Positions 11,763 through 23,900 of a stretch of DNA of 64,000 bases are shown one piece after another. The stretch covers positions 1 through 64,000 of the forward strand of contig QNGE01003836.1 of NCBI GenBank assembly GCA_008508345.1, given 5' to 3'. A program made the translations under genes and the position numbers. Under the pieces are notes generated by a model. That model worked only from the letters and a program-made list of their open reading frames with translations, did not search any database and had not been told where the DNA came from. Numbering within the stretch: the stretch's first letter is position 1; every line of letters begins with the position of its first letter. Origin of the DNA: Paragonimus westermani. Its lineage: Eukaryota > Platyhelminthes > Trematoda > Plagiorchiida > Troglotrematidae.

Positions 11763-14700
11763 TTAGGTATACGTTACATCATTTTAGTTCGGTAGGTCAG
11801 TTGACTTGTTGCGAAACATCATTTTACGAATGTCGTTGTGATATACATTGGTCTTTCTCAATGGACATTCACAGATTTACTCACATATATAAACGTACGT
11901 TTTATGTACATAGTTGTCGCAAACACTCTGACAAGAATGAGTACAACATGCAATCGTCTGGAAATAACCTAGCCGCCTTCCGTTTTACGAAGTTTACCAA
12001 TGAACTTTCTTGTAGTTGACTTCAGTTTAAAAATCATTTCTGCCTGATAAAATGAACAGTAAAGCATATAAGCGACCGGATAACTTCAATTCAAATTTAT
12101 AACCATGATTTGGTCCCCACACCGGCCATATGGCCGCAGCCATCTCTTAGCATGTACGTGGGTTCTTTTCATGCGCTCAGCATTTCTAATTTTAAAAACC
12201 CTATGGCTGAACTTGCTGCTCACTTGAATTTACAAGTTTACAGACGCTCTCATTGACTTCAACCAGTGAAGCTGTTTATCTCAGAGAACCTACGGTACAT
12301 ACAACCAAATTCAGGTGAACAAAACACTGGTTGTCAGAGACGGTTGCAGAGTGGCGTTTAAAGGAGCCTTTCACTTTGTAAACTAAATAATGGTCTATTT
12401 GAGAATGTAATCAGCAACGTAGATATTTATACGAGTAGACGCAAATCCAATAGTTTACAACTGTAAACTATATACATAGCACTGACCGCCAACGATGCAA
12501 CCACAACGTCTGGAAGGGGTCGGCCAGAAATGTCAAAATGGCAGACCATCAATACATCCACACGAGAAACTCGGGTGGTAATCGGCGAGTATGTTCGTAG
12601 GATGGAACACATGATTCGTTCATTTTGGACAAAAACTCAATGTTCGGTAAACCGGAATGTCTTGTTTGAAATTGCTGGTCACAGTGACGTACGCCTTTCA
12701 CAGTTCCTCAACAATAATTCTCTTATGTCTGGTTAAACTTCGTCAGCCTCATAGTGAACTATGAATTTCGGTTATAGGAGTTCATCCGTATACACAGGCT
12801 AACATTCAATTCTGTGCATCCCCAAAGTATGAATTCATGTTCTGTGTTGTAGCATGTTCAACAATCAGCATACTTGCATGTCTTTCAAAAACCTTTAACC
12901 ACAGAAAATCTGTTCAGATTTTTGAGGTGTGCGGACGTCAATCATTGATCAGCCAAGTGACTATGGACTATTGAGCTCCGCAGTCCTCTTTCACACACGG
13001 TACACTTTTCTTTTTCTGGATTTATGCTGGATGTACGGTATGTGATTAGAGGCACAAGTGGTGCATCACAAACCACTTGTGTTCAGGCTGCAAACCACTG
13101 CGAATGATGGTCAACTTGAACTTTGTCAAATTCCCAACTGTTCCTGAGCCAGACTACACAGCACAACAGTGTTAGGGGACTTGTCACTAAACGCATCCAG
13201 CCAGACGGAACAAAGTTTACCAATGTATTCCGACTTCACCAGCCAACAAGGCAGATGGCTGCCTTCAGGCAAGTGTTCGGTTTCATTTAATTGGAAGAAC
13301 CAGTCAGTCAGTCAGTCTAACGGTAGGCGGTAAAACAAAACGTTCTCAAAAATGTGCTTGCTATATATAACAGTTAACTGTGTGGTTTAAGATTGGCAAC
13401 ATAGAATTGTCTTCAGGGAGACCAAAACCGGGACTTGAACTTTGCAGATAATTCTTTGTTCAGTTCAGCGATTCCGGCCTAGTTGTTAGTATAACCGTGA
13501 GGTGATGGGTGATGGGTTTGCAACCTCGAGAGAAATATGCACCAATTACAAAACTAGAAATATTAACATATACTGGCCAGATCAAGCGTCAAATTACGCA
13601 GTTACCAGTCAACTGGAAACCGCCGACACCACTACACAACCCCAAAAATGGTGAGAGTCACTGGTTCAATACATTTCACTGTCGAACGATCATACTCAAA
13701 TAAGTGGGTAGCTCAAAGCAATCTAACTAAAAACTGCCGTTTACCGGTTGCTGTCAGAAACCTCAAACTATTTAGGCGTCTTTACAAGGAACAAATCGTT
13801 ATTGCTTGCTTACCCTGTCAGTGGTAGGAAACTTGATCAGATTGAGGCTCAGTATTGTGCTTACATTCATTTTCTGTTCTTTGTTTTCCATAAACTAAAG
13901 ACTGTAGGAAGCACTGATGAAGATACAGAGAGAAGGGATTAAAATGTGAGTCAGGCAGCATGGTTTTACTGGCGTATCACACCTGGGTGTCTCAGAGTAA
14001 AATAGTAACTGCACGTTTGTTCAAATGCTTTCAGGGCTGTCGTGCGCCAAATTACCGAAATTCAGAACAGAAATCCGGGCTGCAGTAAGCATTCTCAGTG
14101 TACTGGAAAAGCATTGTCATTATCGAAGAGAAAGACAGTATTTAGTATCACGGTCAAGCGACCAGCGTTCTCGTATACTGATTGGACAGTTCGCTGTCGT
14201 GTTGCTCCAAGACCCTGTATTTAGCGACTCACTTCGTTTGGAAGAAATACTCATTCAACAGCAGCTGGTCGCCGTCTGTGATCAGCTGGCGCTGATTTGA
14301 CTGTAATCCTGTCCGTACTGGCTAACTTGCTCAAGTTCCATCTCATTACGAGAGGTTGTTTTTAAACAAACTGCTTCCGATCTATATTGTGATTTCAGGC
14401 TGTTACTGTTCTGGTTACAATGAAATAAGTCAGCGATAAAGACGATTAGATGAAACGAAAAACACGAATTCGTTGCAGTTGTGTCTAAATGATGTGGGTT
14501 GGAGAGCATGATCAAATTATCGTGTGGGATTCGATGTACGCGAGTGGCCACGGTAAGTCTACGATGTGAAATCACTGTTTCTGAATACATAGCCCCGGGT
14601 GGTATAATCAGATTGTTACCACACTAGCTATGGACTGGATGTATGAATTGAACTTTTGTGACTCAGCCGCCGGGGCATGAAAGACGTTGTGAAACCCTCT

Positions 14701-15384
14701 AGAATTGGATATTTGTCACTTTCTGTCAGCCACATTTATTATTGAATCAGTCATTGCAAGCTAGGTACATGAATCAAAACGGACATTTGCATCCTATTGA
14801 CATGGAGTTTCCCTGGAAGCATCACAACCACGCTGCATTTCTGAAACAGTTAAAAGTATCCATAAATAAAAATCTTTTTGTCATCCCGATATGTATGCAT
14901 ACCACCCCACCCACCCACTCAATAGAATTTATGCAGTTAGAAAACATTAGTGATAGCAAAATGCTGATTTCGGCGTCTTGCGGGTACAAATTAAATGGAA
15001 GAAGCGAGTAAAACAGATTTTTATATTCTTAGACGAGAGAGATTAATAGGGTTTGCCATTGTGAATATGACTGATTTTACTTATTACACATGACACATTT
15101 TCGATACAACGATGTTTGACCTCCTTTTCACTGCGACAACAAATGTCAGTAGAATGAACTTCAGTCTTTATGTGTCAAGTTGCTAAGCCGGTTGAGGTAG
15201 ACGGAACTTCAAGACAAACCTGCGACTTAAGTCACCAGACATTTCTTGGCCTGAATAGCAATCTGTAGTTAATTTAAATCAGCCATTGTAAATAGTACGA
15301 AATTCAAGTTGGATCTTGTGCGTGTTAAATTATCAGTGATTTGCCCTCGACTCGACAGAACGGTACCAACAACGCTAAGATCTC
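11763..15384. other. No firm gene; scattered weak repeat traces
   Basis: Unrecognised frames at 12530-12736, 13509-13703 and 14742-15011. A tRNA-like promoter trace may lie at 13410-13530 (GGCCTAGTTGTTAGTATA on plus; GTTCAAGTCC on minus at about 13429-13438), too degenerate to call. The frame at 14025-14300 has a weak PLE resemblance discussed as a finding. Confidence 0.4.
13301..13318. repeat. Short AGTC tandem run
   Basis: Four copies of the tetranucleotide AGTC in a row; a minimal microsatellite. Confidence 0.6.
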
Positions 15385-15530
15385 TCCAGGAGGGGAACGC
15401 TTCACATGTGCGTCTGATTCCGTACACAAAGCTACCGATCTCCCACTTCGACGTATGGTCTGTTATCAGGATACTCATTCAACGATTACTATCCTCTTTG
15501 TGGAGTCCTCAGAATTTAAATAAAATTTGT
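15385..15530 (+). pseudogene. Possible PLE RT fragment (Y-G-L-P-K-x-H-K / P-L-R-P block)
   Basis: In the frame opening at 15341, SVHKATDLPLRRMVC follows RFTCASD. PLE RTs carry R-x-Y-G-L-P-K-[IV]-H-K, then three to four residues, then P-L-R-P-I-[VL]-S. The HK-to-PLR spacing is correct and VHK, PLR and the hydrophobic pair are kept, but the YGLPK residues are lost. The frame ends at a stop at 15521-15523. An overlapping 101-codon frame (15309-15614) is open as well and shows no motif. A single conserved block supports the call. Confidence 0.33.
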
Positions 15531-18500
15531 CAGTCGCCTCAATACTGCTCTCTTAAGTCGGGAGTAAATCCACATTCAACATTGCACGCAAATAAGCCAT
15601 TTAGTATGTTCTAAAATGTGTGGTGTTTATTCTATGCTTCGGGTGTATGATATATTAGCCGCCGATGAGCGTCACAAGTTGAACAAAACCAAGTATGGGC
15701 TATAAACTGGATTAATTTTGTTGCATAAACACAGTATCACAAGAACAGCGTTTGTTTCTCGCTATCTTCATATAAAGTTGGGACAAACTACATGGATCTG
15801 CATCTTATTGTTCACCTGAATATCTTTGAAGTACAAGTTAACATATTAACTTGCCAGACAACAACAATGCGGCGGTCTCGTAAGACAACATGGGGCTTCA
15901 GCCATGACGTAGTAACAACAGACTTTCATCGGCGTTAAATCTGATAGTCAAAATTTTAGAGGCAGTTTGTGAATGAAGGGCAAACACAAGTAACTAGCAA
16001 GTTTAACGCAACAGGAAGCGTCAAGGGAAATTCGGTTCAACCCAATATTTGGTAGTGGTGGTTAACGGACAGTTTGCGGTGTGGTTGTGAAAGACACGTA
16101 TTTTATTTAGACTTCCTGTAAATATAACATTCATTCATCTATCGAGCTCCGTCTGTAAATTGATAGACGTTTTATGGGAACACTGAAAAAAGAACCGTCT
16201 CGGAAAGAGATAACCATGACCAGCGCTCACATTGGCCAGAAAGTACGGTGAGGTTGTGTACTGTGATACCTTCCTATTTTTAACTGGGGAAACATGAACT
16301 TCGTTGGATATAGTAGGTAGATACAGAACCTCTCGAGGACTACCGTTGGTTTTCCCATTCAGTACCACCCTGTTACGTGGAACCACGCACATTTGTAAGA
16401 GAGATTTTTGCTTATACTGTTGAACACAATAAAACAACTATGAGCATATTTGCCAAGACCAAACAAATGGATGATTCATGGAAATATTATGGGTTAAATG
16501 TTGCCCAAAATAACGAAGCAGTTTGCGCTAACTTAGAGTTTTGCAGATTGCATGATGAGGTAGTCTTAATTTACAGATCAGCGTATGAAATATGGCCACG
16601 TGGAATAAGGTTTAAACAGGACGTAGTCGCTTAGATACCATTCCGTTCTGCTAGCAGAGAGATTGCAGTAGGCTGAAGGACAACCGAGCATATTTGAATC
16701 GGTTTTACGTGCATCTCTGGTTGACCAAACGCTATAATTTTTGTGTTCATATCAGGATATTTTTTGGGTAGTGACACCACTGCATGAAGCTTGACAGTAA
16801 GAATATTGTTTGTAAATTGCTGGAGATGAACAAAAGCTCACATGTGGTTGAACTGATAAGGTGGTTTTATAAATATTCCGTTTGTCCTTCTAACACTTAT
16901 TTCGGTCACTAAACAAGTTGAAGGTTAACTCACTAAAATATTGGCTAATTCATTCGTAAAACTTATCAGAGTTGTGTGCAGAGGCGCTACTATTCCAGTG
17001 AAACTCAGACAAACAAGATGATGGTAGTGGTTGGTTAAATCAAAATTTACCCTCAAAGTGTTCGCGTTGTTCTCACCATCATGCGGCAGGTAGATGCGAT
17101 GATAGCCGTGACCTCACATGTACATTTACTCTAAGTAAACATGACCTCGGTCGATATCTTGTGGTAAACTGCAGGCTGTGTGAAGAATCGAGCAGTTTTC
17201 AACTCAGTCTTCATTGTCATATCAACTGGTGGTTTATTTCGAAAGAGGCTGAGTGAAAGGCCCATGATTATGTGACAGATGCGGATAATTTTGAGCGCCG
17301 TTCATCTGATACGAACATATACAATTACCGACCAGATAATGGTATATGCGCGTGAAGGAAAATAAACGTGTGGTTGTTCTTCCTGGACTGTTTTCTTCGC
17401 TTCAATAACCATCCGCATTTTGACAAGTAGTTATCAGTCGCAAATTGTTGCAAAATAATTGCATGGTTTACTAGCTAGCTATTATTTGTGGTTAATGGGT
17501 CTTTGATACGTCAGCGATGGAAATACGGAGGCTAAAATTAACTGCACTAAGTTTATGATGTCCGATTGACTGGATAGCATATCGCTATATACAATTGTGA
17601 ATCACTTTGTAGGATGCATCTAGTGGTAGACAATCTTAGGCTGTTCACTGAACACAAATGAACCGGTGTTGGTGTTACCAGCCACAGAAAGGCCACATTT
17701 TCCAGCCATAGTTTTTCGAACACAAGTGTGATAGCTGGGAAAACATAATTCCATTAGTATCTCCTGATGATAACAATGTTGGAAAACATAACCGTAAGAT
17801 TACTGTTTATATAAATGTAAATGTATAAGTTGCCTGTTTCTGACAATTGACCACAGCCACACTTTCTCGCAAATATTCTGCCAACGCCTTTGTAAAGTAG
17901 GTGGTTATTACAGTCTTGTTCTGGCTAGAGTTTGTCAGTAGTTCACAGCCTTGGTAAGGACTCCAGCCAGGAGAGTATTAGGCAAACATTTTGAAAACTG
18001 CGCCACTGATCCCATCTTAGGCTTTGCCGAATCGTTGAAAATAAACAGTCAACCACATTTGCTGGTAAACAGCAAACATAATCACACGATATGAGATGGA
18101 CAGAGAAAATAGGGTAATACAAGGTAACGACTCGCAACATCGGTTGTTGGAGTGATGCATAATTGGTAGTGACACGAAGAAAAACTGCTGTTGATGACCC
18201 AGATTGGTACTGACTTACACGGTCCATGAATTCATTCACTTAGACACCACGAAAAATTATGTACTTCATTTGATTTCAAATCATTTCCTTCGTTTTTCTG
18301 TTAAATGGCTTAACCCAGAAATGCTTACACCTCCATCCACTGATGTGCACTTAGGAAATTTATGTTAAATCATTAGTGACAACTTTCCTGGGCAAGCATC
18401 TGGACTCCAATTTCAAAAATTCTTACTCGATATTCTGAACCTATGATCAGGAAATTAGTTTTAACGGTTACTCTAAGTGGTGAGAGGGTAGTTCTTTTGG

Positions 18501-18628
18501 ATGTCACCAGTCAGCTGATTAACTATCATTTCGAATCACTTGATAAGCGGCGGCATGCATAGACACTTTGAGTAGGATATTTTACCTGATTAGAAAATAC
18601 TCTATAAATTAATACGAACGGCATAATA
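15531..18628. other. No gene recognised
   Basis: Open frames at 16135-16437 (-), 16377-16634 (+) and 17943-18239 (-) carry no motif I know. A CTGATGA at 17764 lacks the pairing a ribozyme needs. Confidence 0.45.
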
Positions 18629-18960
18629 ATGAGAGACAACTACTTTCATGCATTTGAAAGTCGCACCAAACACAACACAATGATTGCGGACGTAGTAACC
18701 GTGTTGATCGAAAAACGCGGCAACAATTATTTTAAAAATTTCTGTCTAGTTAGAGCTGAACAAACGTCACTTCAAAATGTATATTCGGTTTCTTGCAAGG
18801 CGGGAAAGTCTTCGTCTTCATGAACTTCGTTTGATGGCGGTTGTTAGAGTATAAGTAGCATCAGTAGCCGTCAAAACGGTGATGGCACCATTGCTGGTTG
18901 GGTACTTGACATTCGATAAAAAATCCGAAGTGTTTTTGATGTTCGGGTGAATTAATGAGA
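18629..18960 (+). pseudogene. Possible PLE linker and GIY-YIG start
   Basis: The 64-codon frame ends with TSLQNVYSVSCKAGKS, comparable with S-N-V-V-Y-x-x-x-C-x-C-G-x-x-Y that opens PLE GIY-YIG domains; the second Cys is Ala. ADVVTVLIEK, 20-odd residues upstream, fits the linker after the L-P-F-x-G-D box. Downstream, a different frame near 18885 reads TIAGWVLDI where an I-A-x-H-L-x-x-T-G-H box would fall. Weak but ordered. Confidence 0.3.
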
Positions 18961-20599
18961 AGTGGTCTACGAAGTAACAGTTAAACGGGAAATTGTGTTA
19001 CACTAACGTTTAACCGCACAGATTAGTGCACATTTATTTTGTCCAATAAACAACTTTTTAAACGACCGTCGTATGGTGCTCGGCAGGAGTACACAAATTA
19101 GTAAACAGGATTTCTGACTTTGAGATAAGGAAGTATCTTTTGCAGCTGGATAGTCGGTTTATTGGTGGAAAGTGATTCGGCAAAAATGACTGATTGTATA
19201 AACAATCATACGGGCTTCACTTAACTTATTGTGCTCTGAACATTTCGATCTAGCTGAACTTGTTTGGCGACGATTATGATTCAGAAACATAAAAGGCAGC
19301 TCTAATTTGAAAATGACGATGGTTGAAATTATCCTATGAAAATCGTGTTGCATGCTGTTTGTTAGAGCGGAATAATTTTGGCGGTCTGGATTTCCCTAGG
19401 GAGGACACTGTCATCAGAAAGCGCGCACATGTTCTGGCAAACTTGACATATATTCTGGGGCATTTATTGCGGAAAGTTCCGCATCCGCTTCGTTGAGCAC
19501 GTTGTCCATCTGTTCAGGGCATTTGTCTGCGCTGTGAAGTAGAGTAGACCGGAAATTTAATTTTCACACAATGAACACCATCAAGCCGTTTCCAAACAGC
19601 ATTTCCAACGCTGCAACTCATGGTGATCGTTTGCAACCACTTCCGTTATGGAAAAATGCGTCCCACAAAAGACAGGAACAAATTTGGTTGAGAAATTAGA
19701 GCGATTTAAAAATTTCTACCACCGATATAATTGTCCGGTCTTCTCACTGATTCGTGCAGTGCGCAATCCAGCTTTTTACATCAGTAGTCAAGAGGACCAG
19801 CGTTGGTACTGAACTGTATACACCAGCTGAGGCCATACAATTACCCTCGCTTTGAATAAGAAAAATTTCACGTTTATGGTCTATTTGTCGCTGTGGATAA
19901 ATGTGAGAAGGCAGAATTGTTACGAAGCTATAAACAACAACAGGTGAATATATCTCAAAATGGCTAGTAAATGAAAACAGTTACATTAAATGGCAAACAC
20001 CACGAAAGTTAACGAGTAACTGTCCAAAATTTCTTCATGGCCTAGTGGGTGTTTTGATGGGCAGATGCTGCACTGCTAGTAGCTGACTAAATGATTATCG
20101 CTGAGTTGTCACTGTGGTTATCAACTCAAGAAATATTCCGTGATCAAATCAGTCAGTTAACCGTATAATATTAACATGTCTTCTGGCCGACCGCACATTT
20201 TAGAATTGCCGAAGGTAAATTGAAATTGACAAACTTCTGTTTTCAGAAACTTGTCGTGAGATTCAATTACAATTTCGGTTTTCCTCCCAGGATGCAGTGG
20301 CCTCAAACATTTGGCTAGTTTTGACGTTACATGATAACAAACCTTAGGTACAATGCGTATCTTTGGTAGGGGTAGGTGAGCGATAAGTTAAAGCGACGGA
20401 TTACTCTAGTGGCAAAACTGACTGAAGTTTCTTATGGTCAATCTTGATAATCAGAGTATCCACTGTGCTCCATGTAGGGATCACAAAACGAATGTTGACA
20501 CTAAGGTAATAAACTTGTTGGGTGACACTGCGTGCTACTTACAAACGACGTAGTTAACGGACCTGGCGGAACAGATATGCGGTGTAATCAAAAAACAAC
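18961..20599. other. No gene recognised
   Basis: Mostly featureless. On the minus strand 19433-19550 a short frame rich in Asp, Glu and Ala follows a good splice-acceptor-like tract; reported as a finding only. Confidence 0.45.
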
Positions 20600-21830
20600 T
20601 TTAATATCGGGGAAAAAAGTGCAGGCAATGTCTGTGAATAACGATATGGCCTACAAAATCCTTAAACCGTGTGGGTCGTCGACATCTCAGTTCTACGGGT
20701 TATTAAAGAGACAAAATTCTGTAGTTTTGCAAAGGCTGCCCATCCCGGCACTGATAAATTCCTCATATCATGAGTTGGTACTCTAATTAATCATCATCCT
20801 AACTTCGTTAAAACAAAAGTTTCAGTCAAATTCTGTTTGAAGCTTCTTTTGAATTGATTAGTGTAACGCGCAACCGAAACCAGCGAGCGCGCACGAATCG
20901 AAATTAAGTTGTTTAACGGGGCGTGCTGCTGTGTTGTAGGTGCCGTTTTAGCTCACGTTTGTATAAGTTGTGTGCATGGCTTACTGGGCCTTCGGCTCAT
21001 GCTTGTTCGTATTGTTTCCCTTTTCTGGACTGCTGTTCGAACCCCTACTTCAGAAGAACGCTGCCCCCTGGTGCGTCCACGTTGCCCGAAGGTTGGTCCG
21101 CGGAATCACGGGCATTCAAAGTACAGTCGGCTGGCCTGCATGTTACATTAGTAACCTGGATAAATCATTCTCGTTACTGAGTTGATATTATGAGGTAAGC
21201 CCTGTTGATATGCACAGAAAAATTCAGCTTCCGTTTTCTTGATCGGTGCTACCACCGAATAGATTTAGTAGCTATGGAAAGTCAACTGGGTCTGTCTTAG
21301 CGGGCCATCTCATGTTAAGGATCGACCAGGCGTTAACCGCTGACATGTTGGGGGTGCTAAAATGCAAACGCTACGTTAAGGATACGCTAGTATTCATCCG
21401 GTCCAGAGAGGCGCTTGAGTAGTTGTTATCCCAACCTGAGGGTAGCGCGTGAATTTGGGGTTGAAAACTGCTTGCCGTTCCCAGACATTCATAAGTTTCC
21501 GAAGAGGTGACTCGAGTAAAATAGATATCTATAGGAAATCCACGTGGTCCGTCAAATATCGCACCAAAAACCACTGTCCGTATTCGTAAGGCAAGCCCTG
21601 AACACTGGTCACATTACGGACCCAGCTGATGCATTGGGAATCCTATGAGGTCATTCCAATCCAAGATTCTCGTACTTTGCTGAGGCGGACGAAGTCAACC
21701 GACCGATGCTTGTCTTGTGCAGGTTTAATTGTTCGTGAACTTGATCCTGTTCTGAACTTGGTGTCCTTTCCTGACGCATTGAGTGACTATCTTTCCCATC
21801 CATCATCTCCTAACTATTCCATATAAAATA
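20600..21830 (+). pseudogene. Penelope-like element relic: most of the reverse transcriptase
   Basis: This is the most complete PLE RT in the window, spread over all three frames. In order: KPCGSSTSQFYGLLK and NSSYHEL (20661-20780; family pattern G-S-x-x-P-R-x-Y-G-L-P-K then S-x-x-H-E-L-A-K); VRIVSLFWTAV near 21008 (F-D-V-V-S-L-F-T-N-V); FRFLDRCYHRIDLVAM then SVLAGHLM (21228-21315; F-x-x-Y-R-Q-I-D-G-V-A-M-G-S-P-L-G-P-V-L-A); KRYVKDTLVFI (21369-21401; R-Y-V-D-D-T catalytic motif); ENCLPFPDI (21457-21483); DIYRKSTWSVKY (21521-21556). A less certain thumb segment continues to 21826. Spacing fits a single element. One catalytic Asp is Lys (YVKD), and there are at least four frameshifts plus stops, so it is inactive. 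No endonuclease follows on this strand. Confidence 0.75.
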
Positions 21831-23329
21831 GCCGTTTCATGCTATCGCGAATGTGGCACTGTGAAGTCCATGTGAAACGCTCGCATCTAGCAATTTTTTC
21901 GTTCTAACGGTTTTGTTCGGTACGACTTTCGAGTGTTCGGTGGAAATACGTACGACTGGACGTATTTGTCAATCATCAATGACCGGTTGATGAACTTCAG
22001 ATTTTACACAAAACAGACGGAACAGCTTAAAATTGTAAATAAAATCTTTCTTTCTCGTTCTATTCCACAGGTGGAATAATTGACCTTTTAATTGCGGTGG
22101 ATTTTCAATCTCTACCTAATGAATTCCTCGTTATAGGTAGGCGTTAGTGCAACACTAGTTTAGTGAAAAATATGAATCGGTTATCTGTCAAAAATGAGCT
22201 ACGCCCGACGTGTGCCATTTGGACCCATTAGTGTGAGTTGCCAATCAGGTTTAGCATTCTGATGTCATTTCAAGGAAACATGATAGTTGCGTAGCTTTTT
22301 TGATCGGATATCTAACGATTTTTCAGTTTGATGTATATCCAGAATCATTTAAATACTTGAATTCAGCCTGGCTTCCAGCTGAATGTGTCCATCTGACATG
22401 ATCACTGAACAGAAGGGTGACATGTTGAATGATATCTGCGTTATCACACAATAGACTGCTATGAGAACATTCCCTTTATACCTGTTTCATTGTTGTGAAG
22501 CATTTCACGTGAGGGAAAATGCGCAAAGGGGCAAATTGTTTACGAACAACACTCAGCCCACAGATAGTTCATTTTTTGAACTGCCAGATTTAGGGTGTTT
22601 TACATGTATTGCTCCCCGATGGACGACTTTTCGCAGTCAACACTAATTCTTCTACGTTTGAGTTTTTAAACATGTGATTGACGAGACAACTCTACGTTTC
22701 TTTTTACGTTATCACAGGTAGGTAACTTGTATTAAAGTGTACTGTAAAGTTGTCCGTACCTTTAGTACGTGCGTTTTAATGGCTCTAAATCTGGTGAAAC
22801 TTTCACCCGATTAAGAGTGCATATTTCAGAGTACATTTAAGATAACTGTTCTCGCCTGATATGAAAATATATCACTCTGGCATTTGACCATCTCTAAAGT
22901 GTACTTTGGAAGCTAGAAACTACGAGAACTCTTGCAATGTGACACCCAACTGATAAGCGCCTGTTTTTCTTGGTTGTCATTATTACGCATAGGCTTGTAG
23001 TTTCCAAACTACTTGTAAATACGGTTGCATTTTCTCATAAGTCTTCAAGTAGGATTTAATTCGGTGGCGCTCAATTGTTTAGACAGTCGACTTACTTGTG
23101 AACTGGTAAATGATGAATCCAGTTCGTAGTTAAAGTAGAGCATCGATGGACTACCAGCAGAAAGTGATTAAGTGAAAATCGCGTGTGGGCGAATGACGGA
23201 GTTCGGTTTGTGAAAAGCTGCGAATATAACCGTTATCATGCTCAGACTAAGAAATTGCTAACTGAAACTTATAGACAGGTTCAGTCAAACAATGGGAACC
23301 GATCCGAGCTCTGACGAAAATCTTGACCA
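21831..23329. other. No gene recognised
   Basis: Gap between two PLE relics of opposite orientation. A 61-codon frame at 22461-22646 contains FFELPDLG, vaguely like the PLE linker, not enough to call. No repeats seen. Confidence 0.45.
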
Positions 23330-23900
23330 GGCCCAGAATTAGTCCATGGTTTTAACCACTTCGATTGCAATGCGATCTCCCTAGTAGTCTGAATCGTCAA
23401 GAAGAAGCTAACGACTGGTAGTTTTGAGAAGAAGCGCTTCGACGGTATCCTAAAAATTCGATAGATTGGCTTGAACGATTCGGTCGAAGTGATCAGGTGT
23501 TACGACTCGATCAGATGCCTGGTGACGGCAAGCGAACAGGACCTTACTGATCCTCGTGTTAGCCACACCGCTTTGCGCTGCCGACTAAGTTCCAACAATC
23601 GCCGTGTTGCGTGGCCTATGTAGCACGTTTCACAGGAGCAAACGATGCGGTAAACACAAAAGAGTCTACACAAACGTGTGGTTTGTATGAACTGTGTCGA
23701 ACTTTCCAGAACGTACTCATCTTGGTAGCTCATCATTAGCAGTTGATTACTAGCCGGTGAATAAGGTTGTGGAAATGTCGTTTGGCTTGCCTCGTTGCCT
23801 AAGACATGGTAGTCACCGGTCTTTCTGGAGGATGTTCAGTTTAACTTTCGTAAATTTTTCAATGTCAGCTAGGTTTCAGCATTTTTGCTTTGCGGCAGAA
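23330..23900 (-). pseudogene. Penelope-like element relic: GIY-YIG endonuclease
   Basis: The 78-codon frame 23736-23500 holds CVYRIVCSCETCYIGHATRR (residues 27-46). This is an almost textbook PLE endonuclease opening: V-Y, the C-x-C pair, Y-I-G, and the following T-R-R-L. Residues 68-78 read LAVTRHLIES, where the family has a HL-x-x-S-G-H box. One frameshift later (about 23500) the reading continues HLITSTESFKPIYRI, the S-F-K-x-x-Y-R-I block, and fades towards 23350. Upstream, ADIEKFTKVKLNILQK (about 23867-23820) may be the end of the RT. The endonuclease removes or nicks target DNA for RT priming in active PLEs. Here a stop at 23500 and the lost RT make the copy non-functional, but the endonuclease core is the least decayed in the window. 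Confidence 0.78.

Noticed and set aside
13410..13530. A third tRNA-like SINE module
   Set aside because: A-box-like and B-box-like sequences are on opposite strands and cannot form one promoter.
17758..17800. CTGATGA followed by GAAA on the plus strand
   Set aside because: Stem II of three pairs only, and no flanking helix or cleavage triplet.
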